DNA of 64,000 nt from Chitinophaga sp. Cy-1792 (lineage in GTDB: Bacteria; Bacteroidota; Bacteroidia; Chitinophagales; Chitinophagaceae), in assembly GCF_011752935.1 (NCBI RefSeq), contig NZ_VWWO01000002.1, positions 868,001 through 932,000 of the forward strand. Reading direction: 5' to 3'. This document shows, piece after piece, positions 9,146 to 19,052 of the stretch. Within the stretch, counting starts at the first letter, position 1; every line of letters starts with the position of its first letter. The notes under the pieces were generated by a model that searched no databases, was not told the origin of the DNA, and worked only from the letters and a program-made list of their open reading frames with translations. The translations under genes and the position numbers were made by a program.

Positions 9146-10960
9146 ATGAAATTATTGAATTATATATCAAGATCATTAGCCATTGCAGGAGTCGGCACCG
9201 CCTTACTGCTGGCGTCTTGCAATAAAAATTTCTTTGAGATACCGGACCCTAATGGTATTGACGACTCCAAGATGTGGGAGAGTGAAGGGGCGGTGGGCTT
9301 ATTCCTGAACAGGACCTATGCACTGGTGATCCCGCAATGGCCTACTATCGGGGGAATACACAATACCTCCGATGAAACCAATAACATCAATTCTGATTTT
9401 CTGTATGGTCGTCTGACAGAAAATTCTGTAACAGATATCGGATCATCTACCGGTATTACTACCAACAGGTATTCTGATATACGCAGATGTAATACAGGTA
9501 TTGAAGGATTGAACAGCAGCACAGGCATATCAAAAGATTCCCGTAATATATTGAAGGCGCAATTCTTTTTCCTGCGTGCCTATACCTATTTCAAACTGGT
9601 ACGGCTATACGGTGGTGTGCCGCTGGTATTACATGCACAGGGGCAGGCAGATGATGATTTGCAGGTGCCACGTGCCAAAACAAGTGAATGCATCGCGCAG
9701 ATCGCCGCGGATTGTGATTCTGCCGCAGCATTTCTCCCCGCCACCTGGACGGGCAACGACATAGGACGTGCTACCAGGGCGGCGGCGCTGGCAGTAAAGG
9801 CAAAGGCATTGCTGTATTGGGCCAGTCCGCAGTTTAATATCGGCAAAGATGCTGCACGCTGGCAGGCTGCTTATGAGGCCAGCAAAGCGGCTTACAATGC
9901 AGGTATCGCTGACGGCTATACGTTGCTGGCTAATTATGGTAATCTTTTTATCACAGAAGATAATAAAGAGATATTAATAGTAAGAAAATATACTACCTCC
10001 AAAGACCTCGGCACCAACAACGAGCAGGTGACGCGCCCCAGCTCTGAAAGTAATGGTGGTGGCGGTTCTAACCAGCCTACCTGGAACCTCGTACAGGCAT
10101 ATACGATGAGCAATGGTTTGCCGGTTACTGATGCCAGATCAGGGTACAATGCTACCTTATACTGGCAGAACCGCGATCCGCGCTTCAGTGCCACCATTTC
10201 CTATAACGGGGATGTATGGCCGCTGAGCCAGAAGGCAGGCCGCATTCAGTATACCTATAAAGGGGTGCTGGAAGAAACAGGGTCTTCTATCGTTACCGGA
10301 TTTTATTGCAAACGTATCTGTAACCCCAGCATCAGCGCTACGGCGGCGGCCTACAACTCCAACAGCGGTGGCGGCAGTGGTATGGACTGGATTGAAATGC
10401 GCTTTGCAGAAGTGATCCTCAACCTGGCGGAATGTGCCAATGAAATTGGCAATTTAGGAGAGGCGAAAGATATGGTGCGTATGATCCGCAAACGTGCAGG
10501 GATTGTGCAGGGGAGTTATGATTATGGACTGGATGTGGCTACAGACGTGGCTTCCATGCGCTCGTTGCTGCTGAATGAAAGACAGGTGGAATTTGCATTT
10601 GAAGGTATGCGCTACTACGATCTGCGAAGGACCCGCAACCTGGGCCTCATCACACCGCGTATGTCGATGATTCCTTCGCCTGTATCGCCGTATGTAGGCG
10701 GTACCGGAACGGATGCCACAAAAATATACCTGGATAAGGTATATCCTTCCGGTATCAAGCCGCGTGATACCCTCAACCTGAACAATACCGATACCTACAA
10801 AAGGGTGCTGGCGGTGAACCCGGCTTCCCTGGAAGGTACCAACGCGATTAGTCTGCCGGATAAATACTACGTATACCCGTTGCCGACAACTTTCACCAGA
10901 ACGCCTATCATCCAGCAAACCAATGGCTGGCTGGGCGGCACATTCGACCCTTATCAATAA
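9146..10960 (+). CDS. SusD/RagB-family surface glycan-binding lipoprotein
   Basis: SusD proteins cap the SusC transporter and capture glycan at the cell surface. I chose ATG 9146 (604 residues) because it starts a lipoprotein signal with the lipobox LLLASC, lipid cysteine at residue 25. The longer frame from 9101 has no sense as a leader. Family hallmarks are the helical TPR-like segment containing FFLRAYTYFKLVRLYGGVPLV, and near the end RQVEFAFEGMRYYDLRR and the terminal GWLGGTFDPYQ. It is encoded directly after SusC and certainly works with it. Confidence 0.94.
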   Translation: MKLLNYISRSLAIAGVGTALLLASCNKNFFEIPDPNGIDDSKMWESEGAVGLFLNRTYALVIPQWPTIGGIHNTSDETNNINSDFLYGRLTENSVTDIGSSTGITTNRYSDIRRCNTGIEGLNSSTGISKDSRNILKAQFFFLRAYTYFKLVRLYGGVPLVLHAQGQADDDLQVPRAKTSECIAQIAADCDSAAAFLPATWTGNDIGRATRAAALAVKAKALLYWASPQFNIGKDAARWQAAYEASKAAYNAGIADGYTLLANYGNLFITEDNKEILIVRKYTTSKDLGTNNEQVTRPSSESNGGGGSNQPTWNLVQAYTMSNGLPVTDARSGYNATLYWQNRDPRFSATISYNGDVWPLSQKAGRIQYTYKGVLEETGSSIVTGFYCKRICNPSISATAAAYNSNSGGGSGMDWIEMRFAEVILNLAECANEIGNLGEAKDMVRMIRKRAGIVQGSYDYGLDVATDVASMRSLLLNERQVEFAFEGMRYYDLRRTRNLGLITPRMSMIPSPVSPYVGGTGTDATKIYLDKVYPSGIKPRDTLNLNNTDTYKRVLAVNPASLEGTNAISLPDKYYVYPLPTTFTRTPIIQQTNGWLGGTFDPYQ

Positions 10961-10984
10961 ACGATAACTGTAAATAACATAGTT

Positions 10985-11905
10985 ATGAAAAAATATTTTG
11001 CTGGTGCTGCCCTTATCCTCGGTCTCTTTACCGCCTGCGAAAAAAAGGTAGATCCTGTGAATGGAAATTTTGCCACCGTAACGCTGAATGGCGGTGATAA
11101 AATGGTGACAGGTCCTATGACTGTAAATCCTGGCGACAGCATCACCTTTGATTTTACGATTGCGACCAAAGTGCCGATGAAGTTTGTGAGCATACAGAAA
11201 AATCCGGTGAACCAGACCGCCTTTGTGGTACGCGATACACTTAAAACAATGGCGACTACCTACAGCGCCGTTAAGACACTGAAAGCGGATACGGCCAGCG
11301 GCCCTTTCCTGTACAGGATTGTGGCGCATGATTCCGCCGGTACGTATATTGGTTCCCGTGATATCGTGATTACTACCAATCCTGATTTTTATTATTATAC
11401 CTACAAATTCCTGCGAGTGCCGGATACCACAGGTAAGGTAAATCCCTGCTATATATCTTTAGTTACGGGAGATACCTACAGCTATTCCACCGGAGCGGCC
11501 AACTCAGCAAAGATTGATCTGGGTATTGCCTATGATACTACAGGAGCCTATACGCCAACGAATACCGCCGATGACGTGAAATTTGTGGTGTATAATATGG
11601 ATTCCGCACAGGCTGCCACACCGTATTATGATCTCAGCAGCTGGACAAAAAGCAAGACGCTTATCAACCGCACCAAATCGCCGGCCTTCAATACGTTGTT
11701 GTCTGGTGGAGGCTTGCGCAGCGCGGCAAAAACAGCTAACTTATCTGCCAGTAAAATCAAACGTATTGTAAATGTGGTGGCTGGTGACCTGATTTTCTTC
11801 CAGACAGCTGCCGGCAAAACAGGCTGTATGACCATCAACTATACAAATGGTAGTTCCGGTGCAGCTGATTCCTTCATAAATGTTGATATAAAAGTTGAAC
11901 GCTAA
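10985..11905 (+). CDS. Surface lipoprotein, candidate glycan-binding protein (SusE/F position)
   Basis: I do not recognise the family. The 306-residue protein has a lipoprotein signal (LGLFTAC, Cys18), then what looks like an Ig-like beta-sandwich (ATVTLNGGDKMVTGPMTV, NPGDSITFDF), then a second beta-rich half that starts near PDFYYYTYKFL and mentions YISLVTGDTYSYSTG. No catalytic motif is visible. Its place right after SusD, 24 bases downstream, is where Bacteroidota encode extra surface glycan-binding proteins, so this role is inferred from position. Low sequence conservation is usual for such proteins. Confidence 0.65.
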   Translation: MKKYFAGAALILGLFTACEKKVDPVNGNFATVTLNGGDKMVTGPMTVNPGDSITFDFTIATKVPMKFVSIQKNPVNQTAFVVRDTLKTMATTYSAVKTLKADTASGPFLYRIVAHDSAGTYIGSRDIVITTNPDFYYYTYKFLRVPDTTGKVNPCYISLVTGDTYSYSTGAANSAKIDLGIAYDTTGAYTPTNTADDVKFVVYNMDSAQAATPYYDLSSWTKSKTLINRTKSPAFNTLLSGGGLRSAAKTANLSASKIKRIVNVVAGDLIFFQTAAGKTGCMTINYTNGSSGAADSFINVDIKVER

Positions 11906-11934
11906 CTAATATCTTTCTATAATCTTCCGGTGAA

Positions 11935-13593
11935 ATGAAAACAGTCGTAATGAAAAAAGAAGTTCTCCGTCTGGCATTGATGACAACTGTTGGTTTATGT
12001 GTTGCATCGAATGTAAAAGCACAGTATCCGCAAATCCCTGCTGAGGTGCAGCATGCGGCCGATTCCCTGATGCGTGCCACTACCAGCCACTCTGATTCGG
12101 CCTGGGCTGTTGCCTGGCCTGTTGTGCAGGAGGAGGCGAAACATGGCAGGCCCTATATTCCATGGGCTTCCCGTGTTGATGAGCTGCCACAGGCAGCCAT
12201 AGCAGCATTCCCTGGCGCTGAAGGTGGTGGTAAATACTCCTTCGGTGGCCGTGGCGGTAAAGTATTTGTGGTGTCCAACCTCAACGATGATGGCCCCGGT
12301 AGTTTACGCTGGGCCTGTGAGCAGGGCGGTGCAAGGACCATTGTATTCAACGTAGCGGGCATTATCCGCCTCAAAACGCCGCTGATCATCCGCGCACCTT
12401 ATGTCACCATTGCCGGACAAACAGCGCCCGGCGACGGGGTTTGTGTGGCCGGAGAAAGTGTATGGGTGAATACGCACGATGTGATCATCCGCTTTATGCG
12501 CTTCCGCCGCGGCGAAACATGGGTAGGCCGCAGGGATGATGCCATCGGTGGTAACCCGGTAGGTAACATCATGATCGACCACGTATCAGCCTCCTGGGGC
12601 CTGGACGAGAACATGAGCATGTACCGTCATATGTATAACGACAGCACCGGAAAAATCGAGGATAAATTCCCTACGGTGAACATCACTATTCAGAACTCTA
12701 TTTTTGGTGAGGCACTGGATACCTGGAACCATGCCTTTGGCAGTACCCTTGGTGGCGAAAACTGTACGTTTATGCGTAACCTCTGGGCCAACAATGCCGG
12801 CAGAAACCCTTCTGTGGGCTGGAATGGCGTGTTCAACTTCGTGAACAACGTTGTCTTTAACTGGGTGCACCGTAGCATCGATGGTGGCGATTACCGCGCA
12901 CAGTTCAATATCATCAATAACTACTTCAAGCCAGGGCCGGCTACGCCTGATAATAATGTAGGTCATCGTATCCTGAAGCCTGAAAGCGGCCGCAGTAAGC
13001 TGAAGTATAAAGTCTACGGACGTGCTTACGTTAATGGCAATGTCATGGAGGGACATCCGGCTATCACCAAAGATAACTGGAACGGGGGCGTACAGGTAGA
13101 AGAGCTGGGTAACGCCGGCGAATACACGGAATTCATCAGGTGGAATACGCCGCTGCCAATGGCATCGTTTAAAATTTTACCTGCAGAAGAGGCTAAAAAG
13201 TTTGTGCTGGCAAATGCCGGCGCCACACTGCCACGCCGTGATCCGGTGGATACCCGTATCGTAAAACAGGTGACTACAGGTAAAATTGAGTGGGACCCGA
13301 ATGTAAAGGCGCCGGAAACACAGTTTAAATACCGCCGTTTGCCGCTGGACTCCTATAAAATTGGCATCATCGCGGATATAAGCCAGGTAGGTGGTTATCC
13401 GGAGTATAAAGGTACACCGTACAAAGACAGCGACAATGATGGTATGCCGGATGACTACGAAAAGAAAAAAGGATTGAATCCTAACAATGCAGCAGATGCA
13501 TCGCAGTTGTCTAAATCCGGTAGCGGCTATACGAATATCGAAGAATACCTGGATAGTGTAGTGCCGGTAGCCAATGTAACGCCTGCCAAATAA
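11935..13593 (+). CDS. PL1 family pectate lyase with C-terminal calcium-type repeat
   Basis: This secreted protein (552 residues) cuts homogalacturonan by beta-elimination. The right-handed beta-helix of family PL1 is clear from AFPGAEGGGKYSFGGRGGKV, GSLRWACEQGGARTIVF, APYVTIAGQTAPGDGV and VIIRFMRFRRGE. Calcium and a catalytic Arg are used in this family. Near residues 497-520 the motif DSDNDGMPDDYEKKKGLNP resembles a thrombospondin type 3 calcium-binding repeat. It starts with two close ATGs (11935 and 11950); the signal peptide ends near NVKAQ. In an RG-II locus such a lyase would trim the homogalacturonan that flanks or links RG-II. It lies 29 bases after the lipoprotein gene. Confidence 0.88.
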   Translation: MKTVVMKKEVLRLALMTTVGLCVASNVKAQYPQIPAEVQHAADSLMRATTSHSDSAWAVAWPVVQEEAKHGRPYIPWASRVDELPQAAIAAFPGAEGGGKYSFGGRGGKVFVVSNLNDDGPGSLRWACEQGGARTIVFNVAGIIRLKTPLIIRAPYVTIAGQTAPGDGVCVAGESVWVNTHDVIIRFMRFRRGETWVGRRDDAIGGNPVGNIMIDHVSASWGLDENMSMYRHMYNDSTGKIEDKFPTVNITIQNSIFGEALDTWNHAFGSTLGGENCTFMRNLWANNAGRNPSVGWNGVFNFVNNVVFNWVHRSIDGGDYRAQFNIINNYFKPGPATPDNNVGHRILKPESGRSKLKYKVYGRAYVNGNVMEGHPAITKDNWNGGVQVEELGNAGEYTEFIRWNTPLPMASFKILPAEEAKKFVLANAGATLPRRDPVDTRIVKQVTTGKIEWDPNVKAPETQFKYRRLPLDSYKIGIIADISQVGGYPEYKGTPYKDSDNDGMPDDYEKKKGLNPNNAADASQLSKSGSGYTNIEEYLDSVVPVANVTPAK

Positions 13594-13622
13594 AGAATGA
13601 TCATTAGATTTTTAATAGAGCA

Positions 13623-16600
13623 ATGATAAAGGTGCGATTGTTATTATCAGAAAAGATGGCGCTGATAGCGGGTTTGTTCCTGCTATCAGCGGCTTCGTCT
13701 TATGCACAGAAGCAACCCAGACCCGTTCCGCCGATAGCCTTCGTGCAAGGCAGACTGCAATATGCGCCGGATTCCGCTGGTAACCGTATCCCCGACTTTT
13801 CGTATAGTGGCTACAAGGCAGGAGAGACCCCCATTCCGGAGGTTCCGGTGAAAGTGGTAGTGTCCCTGCAAAGTGGTGATGCTACCCGACGCATCCAGGC
13901 GGCCATCGATTATGTGAGCAAGCTGCCTCTTAGCAAAGAGGGCTGGCGTGGTGCTGTACTCCTGCAACCTGGTAACTACCTGGTAGAAGGGAGCCTGTTG
14001 CTGCATACCCCCGGTGTGGTGCTGCGTGGTAGCGGCTTTGCCGCAGGAGGTACTGTTATCACGGGCGCCGGTAAAGACCGGCAAACGCTTATCAGGCTGG
14101 CCGGTAAAGATGATAAGGTGATAAAAAGCAATACCACCATTACAGATGATTATGCACCTGTGAATACACGCACTGTGCAGGTGGCCAGCACCGCAGGACT
14201 ACAGTCCGGCGACCTGGCGGTGATTACCCGAACAGGCACCGCAGCCTGGATCAACGATTTAGGTATGGATCATTTCGGTGGTGGCATCACCGCACTGGGA
14301 TGGAAGCCCGGACAACGCAATATCAATTGGATAAGAAAAATCGCGGTGAACGACCATAACAGCATTTCGCTGGATGCGCCCTTAACGACTGCCATAGAAA
14401 AGAAATACGGATATGCCACCCTGACTACTTTCAGCTGGCCTGGCCGTATTGATAATTGTGGCGTGGAAAATCTCCAGCTGGTATCCGCTATAGATACGGA
14501 TAATCCGAAGGATGAAGATCATCGCTGGATGGCCATCACCATGGATAATATTTCAGATGCCTGGGTACGGCAGGTTACGTTTACACACTTCGCTGGTAGT
14601 GCCGTGGCGTTATATGAAAATGCGTCGCGTATTACCGTAGAGGATTGTATTTCCCAGCAACCCGTATCGGAAATAGGAGGAGAGCGCAGAAATACATTTT
14701 TTACCGCCGGGCAGCAAACGCTGTTCCAGCGCTGTTATGCCGAAAATGGCATACATGATTTCGGGACAGGATTCTGTACCCCCGGCCCGAATGCTTTTGT
14801 GCAGTGTGAGTCTGTACGCCCGTATGGTTTCAGCGGCGGCCTCGATAGCTGGGCCTCCGGTGTGTTGTTTGATGTAGTAAATGTAGATGGTAATGCCATC
14901 AGCTTCATGAACCGCGGCCAGGACGGACAGGGCGCGGGATGGAATATCGCCAACTCCGTATTGTGGAATTGCAGCGCTGCCCGTATAGACTGCTATGCAC
15001 CACCAGGTGCACAGAACTGGTCGCTGGGCTCCTGGAGCCAGTTTGCAGGCGATGGTTATTGGGGTGAGTCCAACAATAGTATTGAACCACGGAGTCTGTA
15101 TTATCAGCAGTTGAAAGAGCGTACAGGCGTTGCCGATATATCCCGGCAGCTGATGCTGATAGCCACAGATGCCAGCAGCAGTCCTGCTGTGGCCGTGGCA
15201 GCACAGCTAACCAAAGCCGCCTATAACCCCGCCAAAACATTAAAGGAATTTATTTACGAAGCACCACAACGTAATAAAATCAATATTGCAGCCAATGGCG
15301 CAAAAACGATTGACCAGCTGGGAACTATTCCGGCGATGGAAAAGCCTGGTACGACAGCTGCCATACATATACAGCATGGCTGGCTGGTAAGCGATGGCGC
15401 GATCGCCAGTGGGGGCCGTATCAGCGTGCCCTGGTGGAATGGTAGTGCCAGAACCTATGCCAGGCAAGCTGCCGGTCCGGCGGTTACACGCTTCGTGCCG
15501 GGAAGGACAGGCCGCGGCTGGACAGACGACCTGCAAACCTTAACAGATACCATGCTCCTGACGCATACTGTATCCGTGGAACAGAACTATGGCCTCTGGT
15601 ACGATCGCCGCCGGGATGACCACGAGCGTATACGCCGTATGAACGGGGAGGTATGGACGCCGTTTTATGAGCTGCCCTTTGCCAGAAGTGGCCAGGACAG
15701 CGCCTGGGATGGCCTCAGCAAATATGATCTTACTAAATACAATTACTGGTACTGGCATCGCCTGAAACAATATGCTGACCTCGCAGATCAGCGCGGGCTG
15801 CTGCTGGTACACCAGATGTATTTTCAACATAACATCATCGAAGCCGGCGCGCATTACGCCGACTTCCCATGGCGCACTGCCAATAACATCAACAACGTAG
15901 GATTTCCTGAACCCGTGCCGTATGCAGGTGATAAACGCATCTTCATGGCAGAACAGTTCTATGATACTACCCATCCGGTACGCAGGGCCTTGCACCAGGC
16001 TTTCATCCGCCAGAGCCTCGACAACTTCGCTGATAATAGCGGCGTAATACATTTTACTGCAGAAGAGTTTACCGGTCCCCTGCATTTTGTGCAGTTCTGG
16101 CTGAACACTATCCGTAGCTGGGAGGTGGAAAAGGGCAAGCATCCCATGATAGGCCTCAGTGTCACCAAAGATGTACAGGATGCTATCCTCAACGACCCGG
16201 CATTCAATAAGCTGATTGATGTCATTGATATCCGCTACTGGTATTACCAGGCCAACGGCACCGCCTATACGCCGCAGGGAGGCCAGAGCCTGACGCCGCG
16301 GCAGCATGCACGCTTGCTGAAGCCAAAAAGCACCTCGGCAGAACAGGTATACAGGGCAGTGCTGGAATATAAGCTGCGCTTCCCGGAAAAGGTGGTGCTG
16401 TATTCCGCCGATGCCTGGGATAAATATGGCTGGGCGGTGTTAATGGCTGGTGGCTCGTTGCCGGTGCTAACAGTAAAGGATAAGCGCTTTTTACAGGCAG
16501 CTGCAACCATGCAGCCTGTTGCCACTACCAACGGGCAGTGGATATTGTCTGACGACAATACCGGGATGATCATCTACACAAATAGCAATAGTATTAACGC

Positions 16601-16757
16601 AGATCTTACAAAAAGTACAGGCAGATATACTGTCTGCTGGATCAATACCAATACCGGCGAGCTAATGGCAGATAAAGCAGTAGTGCAGGCCGGTAAAGCC
16701 ATACAACTGAACAAGCCGGCCAATGGCAATTGGGTCTTGTGGTTGAAAAAAATATAG
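13623..16757 (+). CDS. Secreted beta-helix protein with C-terminal DUF6298-like domain
   Basis: This is a 1044-residue secreted protein (signal ending SSYAQ). The N-terminal half is a parallel beta-helix of the pectate-lyase superfamily type: a region like VLLQPGNYLVEGSLLLHTPG, then a run of turns such as ITVEDCISQQPVSEIGGERR and YAENGIHDFGTGFC. The C-terminal half, from about residue 600, appears to be a TIM-barrel-like domain I associate with DUF6298 (ENYGLWYDRRRDDHER-like region, HQMYFQHNIIEAGAHYADFPWR, FTAEEFTGPLHF). Glu residues in TAEEFTG are possible catalytic residues. No activity is established to my knowledge. Its place between PL1 and GH140 suggests a pectin-backbone or side-chain enzyme, perhaps with two active sites. 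Confidence 0.65.
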   Translation: MIKVRLLLSEKMALIAGLFLLSAASSYAQKQPRPVPPIAFVQGRLQYAPDSAGNRIPDFSYSGYKAGETPIPEVPVKVVVSLQSGDATRRIQAAIDYVSKLPLSKEGWRGAVLLQPGNYLVEGSLLLHTPGVVLRGSGFAAGGTVITGAGKDRQTLIRLAGKDDKVIKSNTTITDDYAPVNTRTVQVASTAGLQSGDLAVITRTGTAAWINDLGMDHFGGGITALGWKPGQRNINWIRKIAVNDHNSISLDAPLTTAIEKKYGYATLTTFSWPGRIDNCGVENLQLVSAIDTDNPKDEDHRWMAITMDNISDAWVRQVTFTHFAGSAVALYENASRITVEDCISQQPVSEIGGERRNTFFTAGQQTLFQRCYAENGIHDFGTGFCTPGPNAFVQCESVRPYGFSGGLDSWASGVLFDVVNVDGNAISFMNRGQDGQGAGWNIANSVLWNCSAARIDCYAPPGAQNWSLGSWSQFAGDGYWGESNNSIEPRSLYYQQLKERTGVADISRQLMLIATDASSSPAVAVAAQLTKAAYNPAKTLKEFIYEAPQRNKINIAANGAKTIDQLGTIPAMEKPGTTAAIHIQHGWLVSDGAIASGGRISVPWWNGSARTYARQAAGPAVTRFVPGRTGRGWTDDLQTLTDTMLLTHTVSVEQNYGLWYDRRRDDHERIRRMNGEVWTPFYELPFARSGQDSAWDGLSKYDLTKYNYWYWHRLKQYADLADQRGLLLVHQMYFQHNIIEAGAHYADFPWRTANNINNVGFPEPVPYAGDKRIFMAEQFYDTTHPVRRALHQAFIRQSLDNFADNSGVIHFTAEEFTGPLHFVQFWLNTIRSWEVEKGKHPMIGLSVTKDVQDAILNDPAFNKLIDVIDIRYWYYQANGTAYTPQGGQSLTPRQHARLLKPKSTSAEQVYRAVLEYKLRFPEKVVLYSADAWDKYGWAVLMAGGSLPVLTVKDKRFLQAAATMQPVATTNGQWILSDDNTGMIIYTNSNSINADLTKSTGRYTVCWINTNTGELMADKAVVQAGKAIQLNKPANGNWVLWLKKI

Positions 16758-16759
16758 AT

Positions 16760-18121
16760 ATGAAAAAATGGTTGCTGGCAGCAGGAATATTCGTAGGTGC
16801 CTCTGCGTTGCAGGCACAAACACCTTTGCCTTTAAAGGTTTCGGAGAACAGGCGTTTTTTTGAAACATCTGATGGTAAGCCTTTCTTCTGGTTAGGAGAT
16901 ACAGGCTGGCTGCTGTTCGTGAAATGTAACAGGGAAGATGTTATTAAATACCTGGACACGCGGAAGAAGCAGGGATTCAATGTTATTCAGGTGATGGTGT
17001 TGCATGATGTGAGAAAGGCGAAAAATGCCTACGGCGATTCGGCGTTGATCAATGGAGATATATCCCGGCCGCGGGTTTCAGCGGATCCTGATAACTATTG
17101 GAACCATATCAGCTTTGTGATAGATGAAGCGGCCAAACGTGGCATCTATATCGCGCTGGTGCCGGTATGGGGCAGCAATGTAAAATCGGGGTACGTAAAC
17201 GCTGCACAGGCAAGGGTTTACGCGCGCTTCCTGGCGGAAAGGTATGGCAGCAAATCAAATATCCTGTGGGTGAATGGTGGTGATATCCGTGGTACGGAAG
17301 GACAGGAGGTTTGGAAGACAATCGGTGAAACACTGAAGCAATATGATCCTTCGCACCTGGTAACCTACCATCCACGTGGCCGCTATTCCTCTTCGGAATG
17401 GTTTAAAAATGCCGCCTGGATGGATTTTAATATGTTCCAGAGTGGTCACCGCACCTATGCGCAGGATACCAGCGCAAACGAAAAAAATCATTTCGGAGAA
17501 GATAACTGGAAGTACGTAGTAAAAGATTACCAGTTGCAGCCAGTGAAGCCGGTATTGGATGGAGAACCTTCCTACGAAAATATCCCGCATGGATTGCATG
17601 ATAGTCTGGCTGCCCGCTGGACAGCCGCAGACCTGCGCCGCTACGGCTATTGGAGTGTATTTGCCGGCGGCGCAGGCTTTACCTATGGCGAAAATGCCGT
17701 GATGCAGTTTCACACCAAAGGCGATGCAGGCGCCAACTACGGCGTAAATATGAACTGGAAAGATGCGGTGAAAAGTGCTGGCGCAGACCAGATGCTGTAC
17801 CTGAAATTACTGATGCTCTCCCATAGCTACTTCGATCGTACACCTGCACCGGAACTGCTGCCGCACAACAATGGAAAACAATACGAACACCTGGTGGCCA
17901 CTAAGGGAAGTAACTACGCATACGTATACACGTATACCGGCAAACCTTTCGAAGTAGACCAGGCACAGCTGGGGTTTGTGCCTTCAAAAGCGCAGTGGTA
18001 CGATCCGGCAACGGGTAATCCCCGTGATGCTGTTCCTGCTAAAACCGCAGCCATAGCGAAGTATACACCTCCGGCACGCAGGGCAGATGGCAGCGACTGG
18101 GTACTGATTCTTGATAAATAA
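16760..18121 (+). CDS. GH140-type enzyme, candidate apiosidase
   Basis: GH140 removes or cuts at apiose residues in RG-II (endo-apiosidase, BT1012 in B. thetaiotaomicron). I use ATG 16760, two bases after the previous stop, which gives the signal peptide MKKWLLAAGIFVGASALQAQ (453 residues). The DUF4038 TIM barrel is marked by RFFETSDGKPFFWLGDTGW and GFNVIQVMVLHDV. Likely catalytic residues are Asp175 (LWVNGGDIRG) and Glu269 (VLDGEPSYE). They are 94 apart, close to the spacing I recall for BT1012 (187 and 284). A C-terminal collagen-binding-like beta-domain (PF12904 type) ends in WVLILDK. The family call is strong; activity on apiose is inference from the family. Confidence 0.82.
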   Translation: MKKWLLAAGIFVGASALQAQTPLPLKVSENRRFFETSDGKPFFWLGDTGWLLFVKCNREDVIKYLDTRKKQGFNVIQVMVLHDVRKAKNAYGDSALINGDISRPRVSADPDNYWNHISFVIDEAAKRGIYIALVPVWGSNVKSGYVNAAQARVYARFLAERYGSKSNILWVNGGDIRGTEGQEVWKTIGETLKQYDPSHLVTYHPRGRYSSSEWFKNAAWMDFNMFQSGHRTYAQDTSANEKNHFGEDNWKYVVKDYQLQPVKPVLDGEPSYENIPHGLHDSLAARWTAADLRRYGYWSVFAGGAGFTYGENAVMQFHTKGDAGANYGVNMNWKDAVKSAGADQMLYLKLLMLSHSYFDRTPAPELLPHNNGKQYEHLVATKGSNYAYVYTYTGKPFEVDQAQLGFVPSKAQWYDPATGNPRDAVPAKTAAIAKYTPPARRADGSDWVLILDK

Positions 18122-18131
18122 TTGTTCGTAT

Positions 18132-19052
18132 ATGCGTAAACGGATACTATATATACTGATCGGAATGCTGGCAGGCCTGACTTCCTGTTCCCGGCAGGCA
18201 TATCTGTTTACAGGATTTCATGAGCCGGCTACAGATGGATTACGCTTACTGTATTCCTACAACGGCTATACGTGGAAAGATATGGATACCATATTCCTGA
18301 AGCCGCAGGTAGGCGGGCAACAGGTAATGCGCGACCCCAGTATGGTGCAGGGGCCGGATGGAACCTTTCACCTGGTATGGACCAGCAGCTGGCGTAATGA
18401 TAAAGGTTTCGGTTATGCTGCTTCAAAAGACCTGCTGCATTGGTCTGCACAACAGCTGGTACCTGTAATGGAAGGCACGGACGCCGTGAATACCTGGGCG
18501 CCGGAAATCTTTTATGATAAAGCAAAACAGGACTACAAAATAGTGTGGGCATCATGTATTCCCGGCAAATTTCCGAAAGGACTGGAAGAAGATAGTAATA
18601 ACCACCGGCTGTATTATACGGCTACAAAGGATTTCGTCAGCTTCAGCAAAACAGCATTATTCCTTGATCCCGGTTTTAGTGTAATCGATGCCGTTATAGT
18701 GCCACGGAAAAATCAGCCATATGTGCTGGTGCTGAAAGATAATACCCGGCCGGAAAGGGATCTCAAAGTGGCCACTGCTGAACAGCTGTCTGGCCCCTGG
18801 GAGCATATCTCTCCAGCCTTTACGACTAAACTGACAGAAGGGCCATCGGTAGTGAAAGTTGGCCATCAATGGCTGATCTACTTTGATGCCTATGGCCAGA
18901 AAACATATGAGGCAGTGGAAACGGGTGATTTTATTACGTTTCACCCGCCATCTAAAAAAATTATTATACCATCCGGACATAAGCACGGAACGATTGTGCC
19001 GGTAAAAAGAAAAGTAGTACGCGACCTGCTGAAACAACTGAACAAATCATGA
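18132..19052 (+). CDS. GH43 family lipoprotein, candidate alpha-L-arabinofuranosidase
   Basis: This is a five-bladed propeller glycosidase of family GH43, 306 residues. ATG 18132 opens a lipoprotein signal (MLAGLTSC, Cys19), so it probably sits on a membrane surface. The inverting catalytic triad is visible: base Asp68 in VMRDPSMV, pKa modulator Asp186 in VIDAVIV and acid Glu236 in LTEGPSVV. GH43 enzymes cleave alpha-L-arabinofuranosides, beta-xylosides or beta-galactosides. In a pectic locus an arabinosyl or galactosyl bond is most likely. The gene ends in a 4-base overlap with the next. Confidence 0.85.
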   Translation: MRKRILYILIGMLAGLTSCSRQAYLFTGFHEPATDGLRLLYSYNGYTWKDMDTIFLKPQVGGQQVMRDPSMVQGPDGTFHLVWTSSWRNDKGFGYAASKDLLHWSAQQLVPVMEGTDAVNTWAPEIFYDKAKQDYKIVWASCIPGKFPKGLEEDSNNHRLYYTATKDFVSFSKTALFLDPGFSVIDAVIVPRKNQPYVLVLKDNTRPERDLKVATAEQLSGPWEHISPAFTTKLTEGPSVVKVGHQWLIYFDAYGQKTYEAVETGDFITFHPPSKKIIIPSGHKHGTIVPVKRKVVRDLLKQLNKS

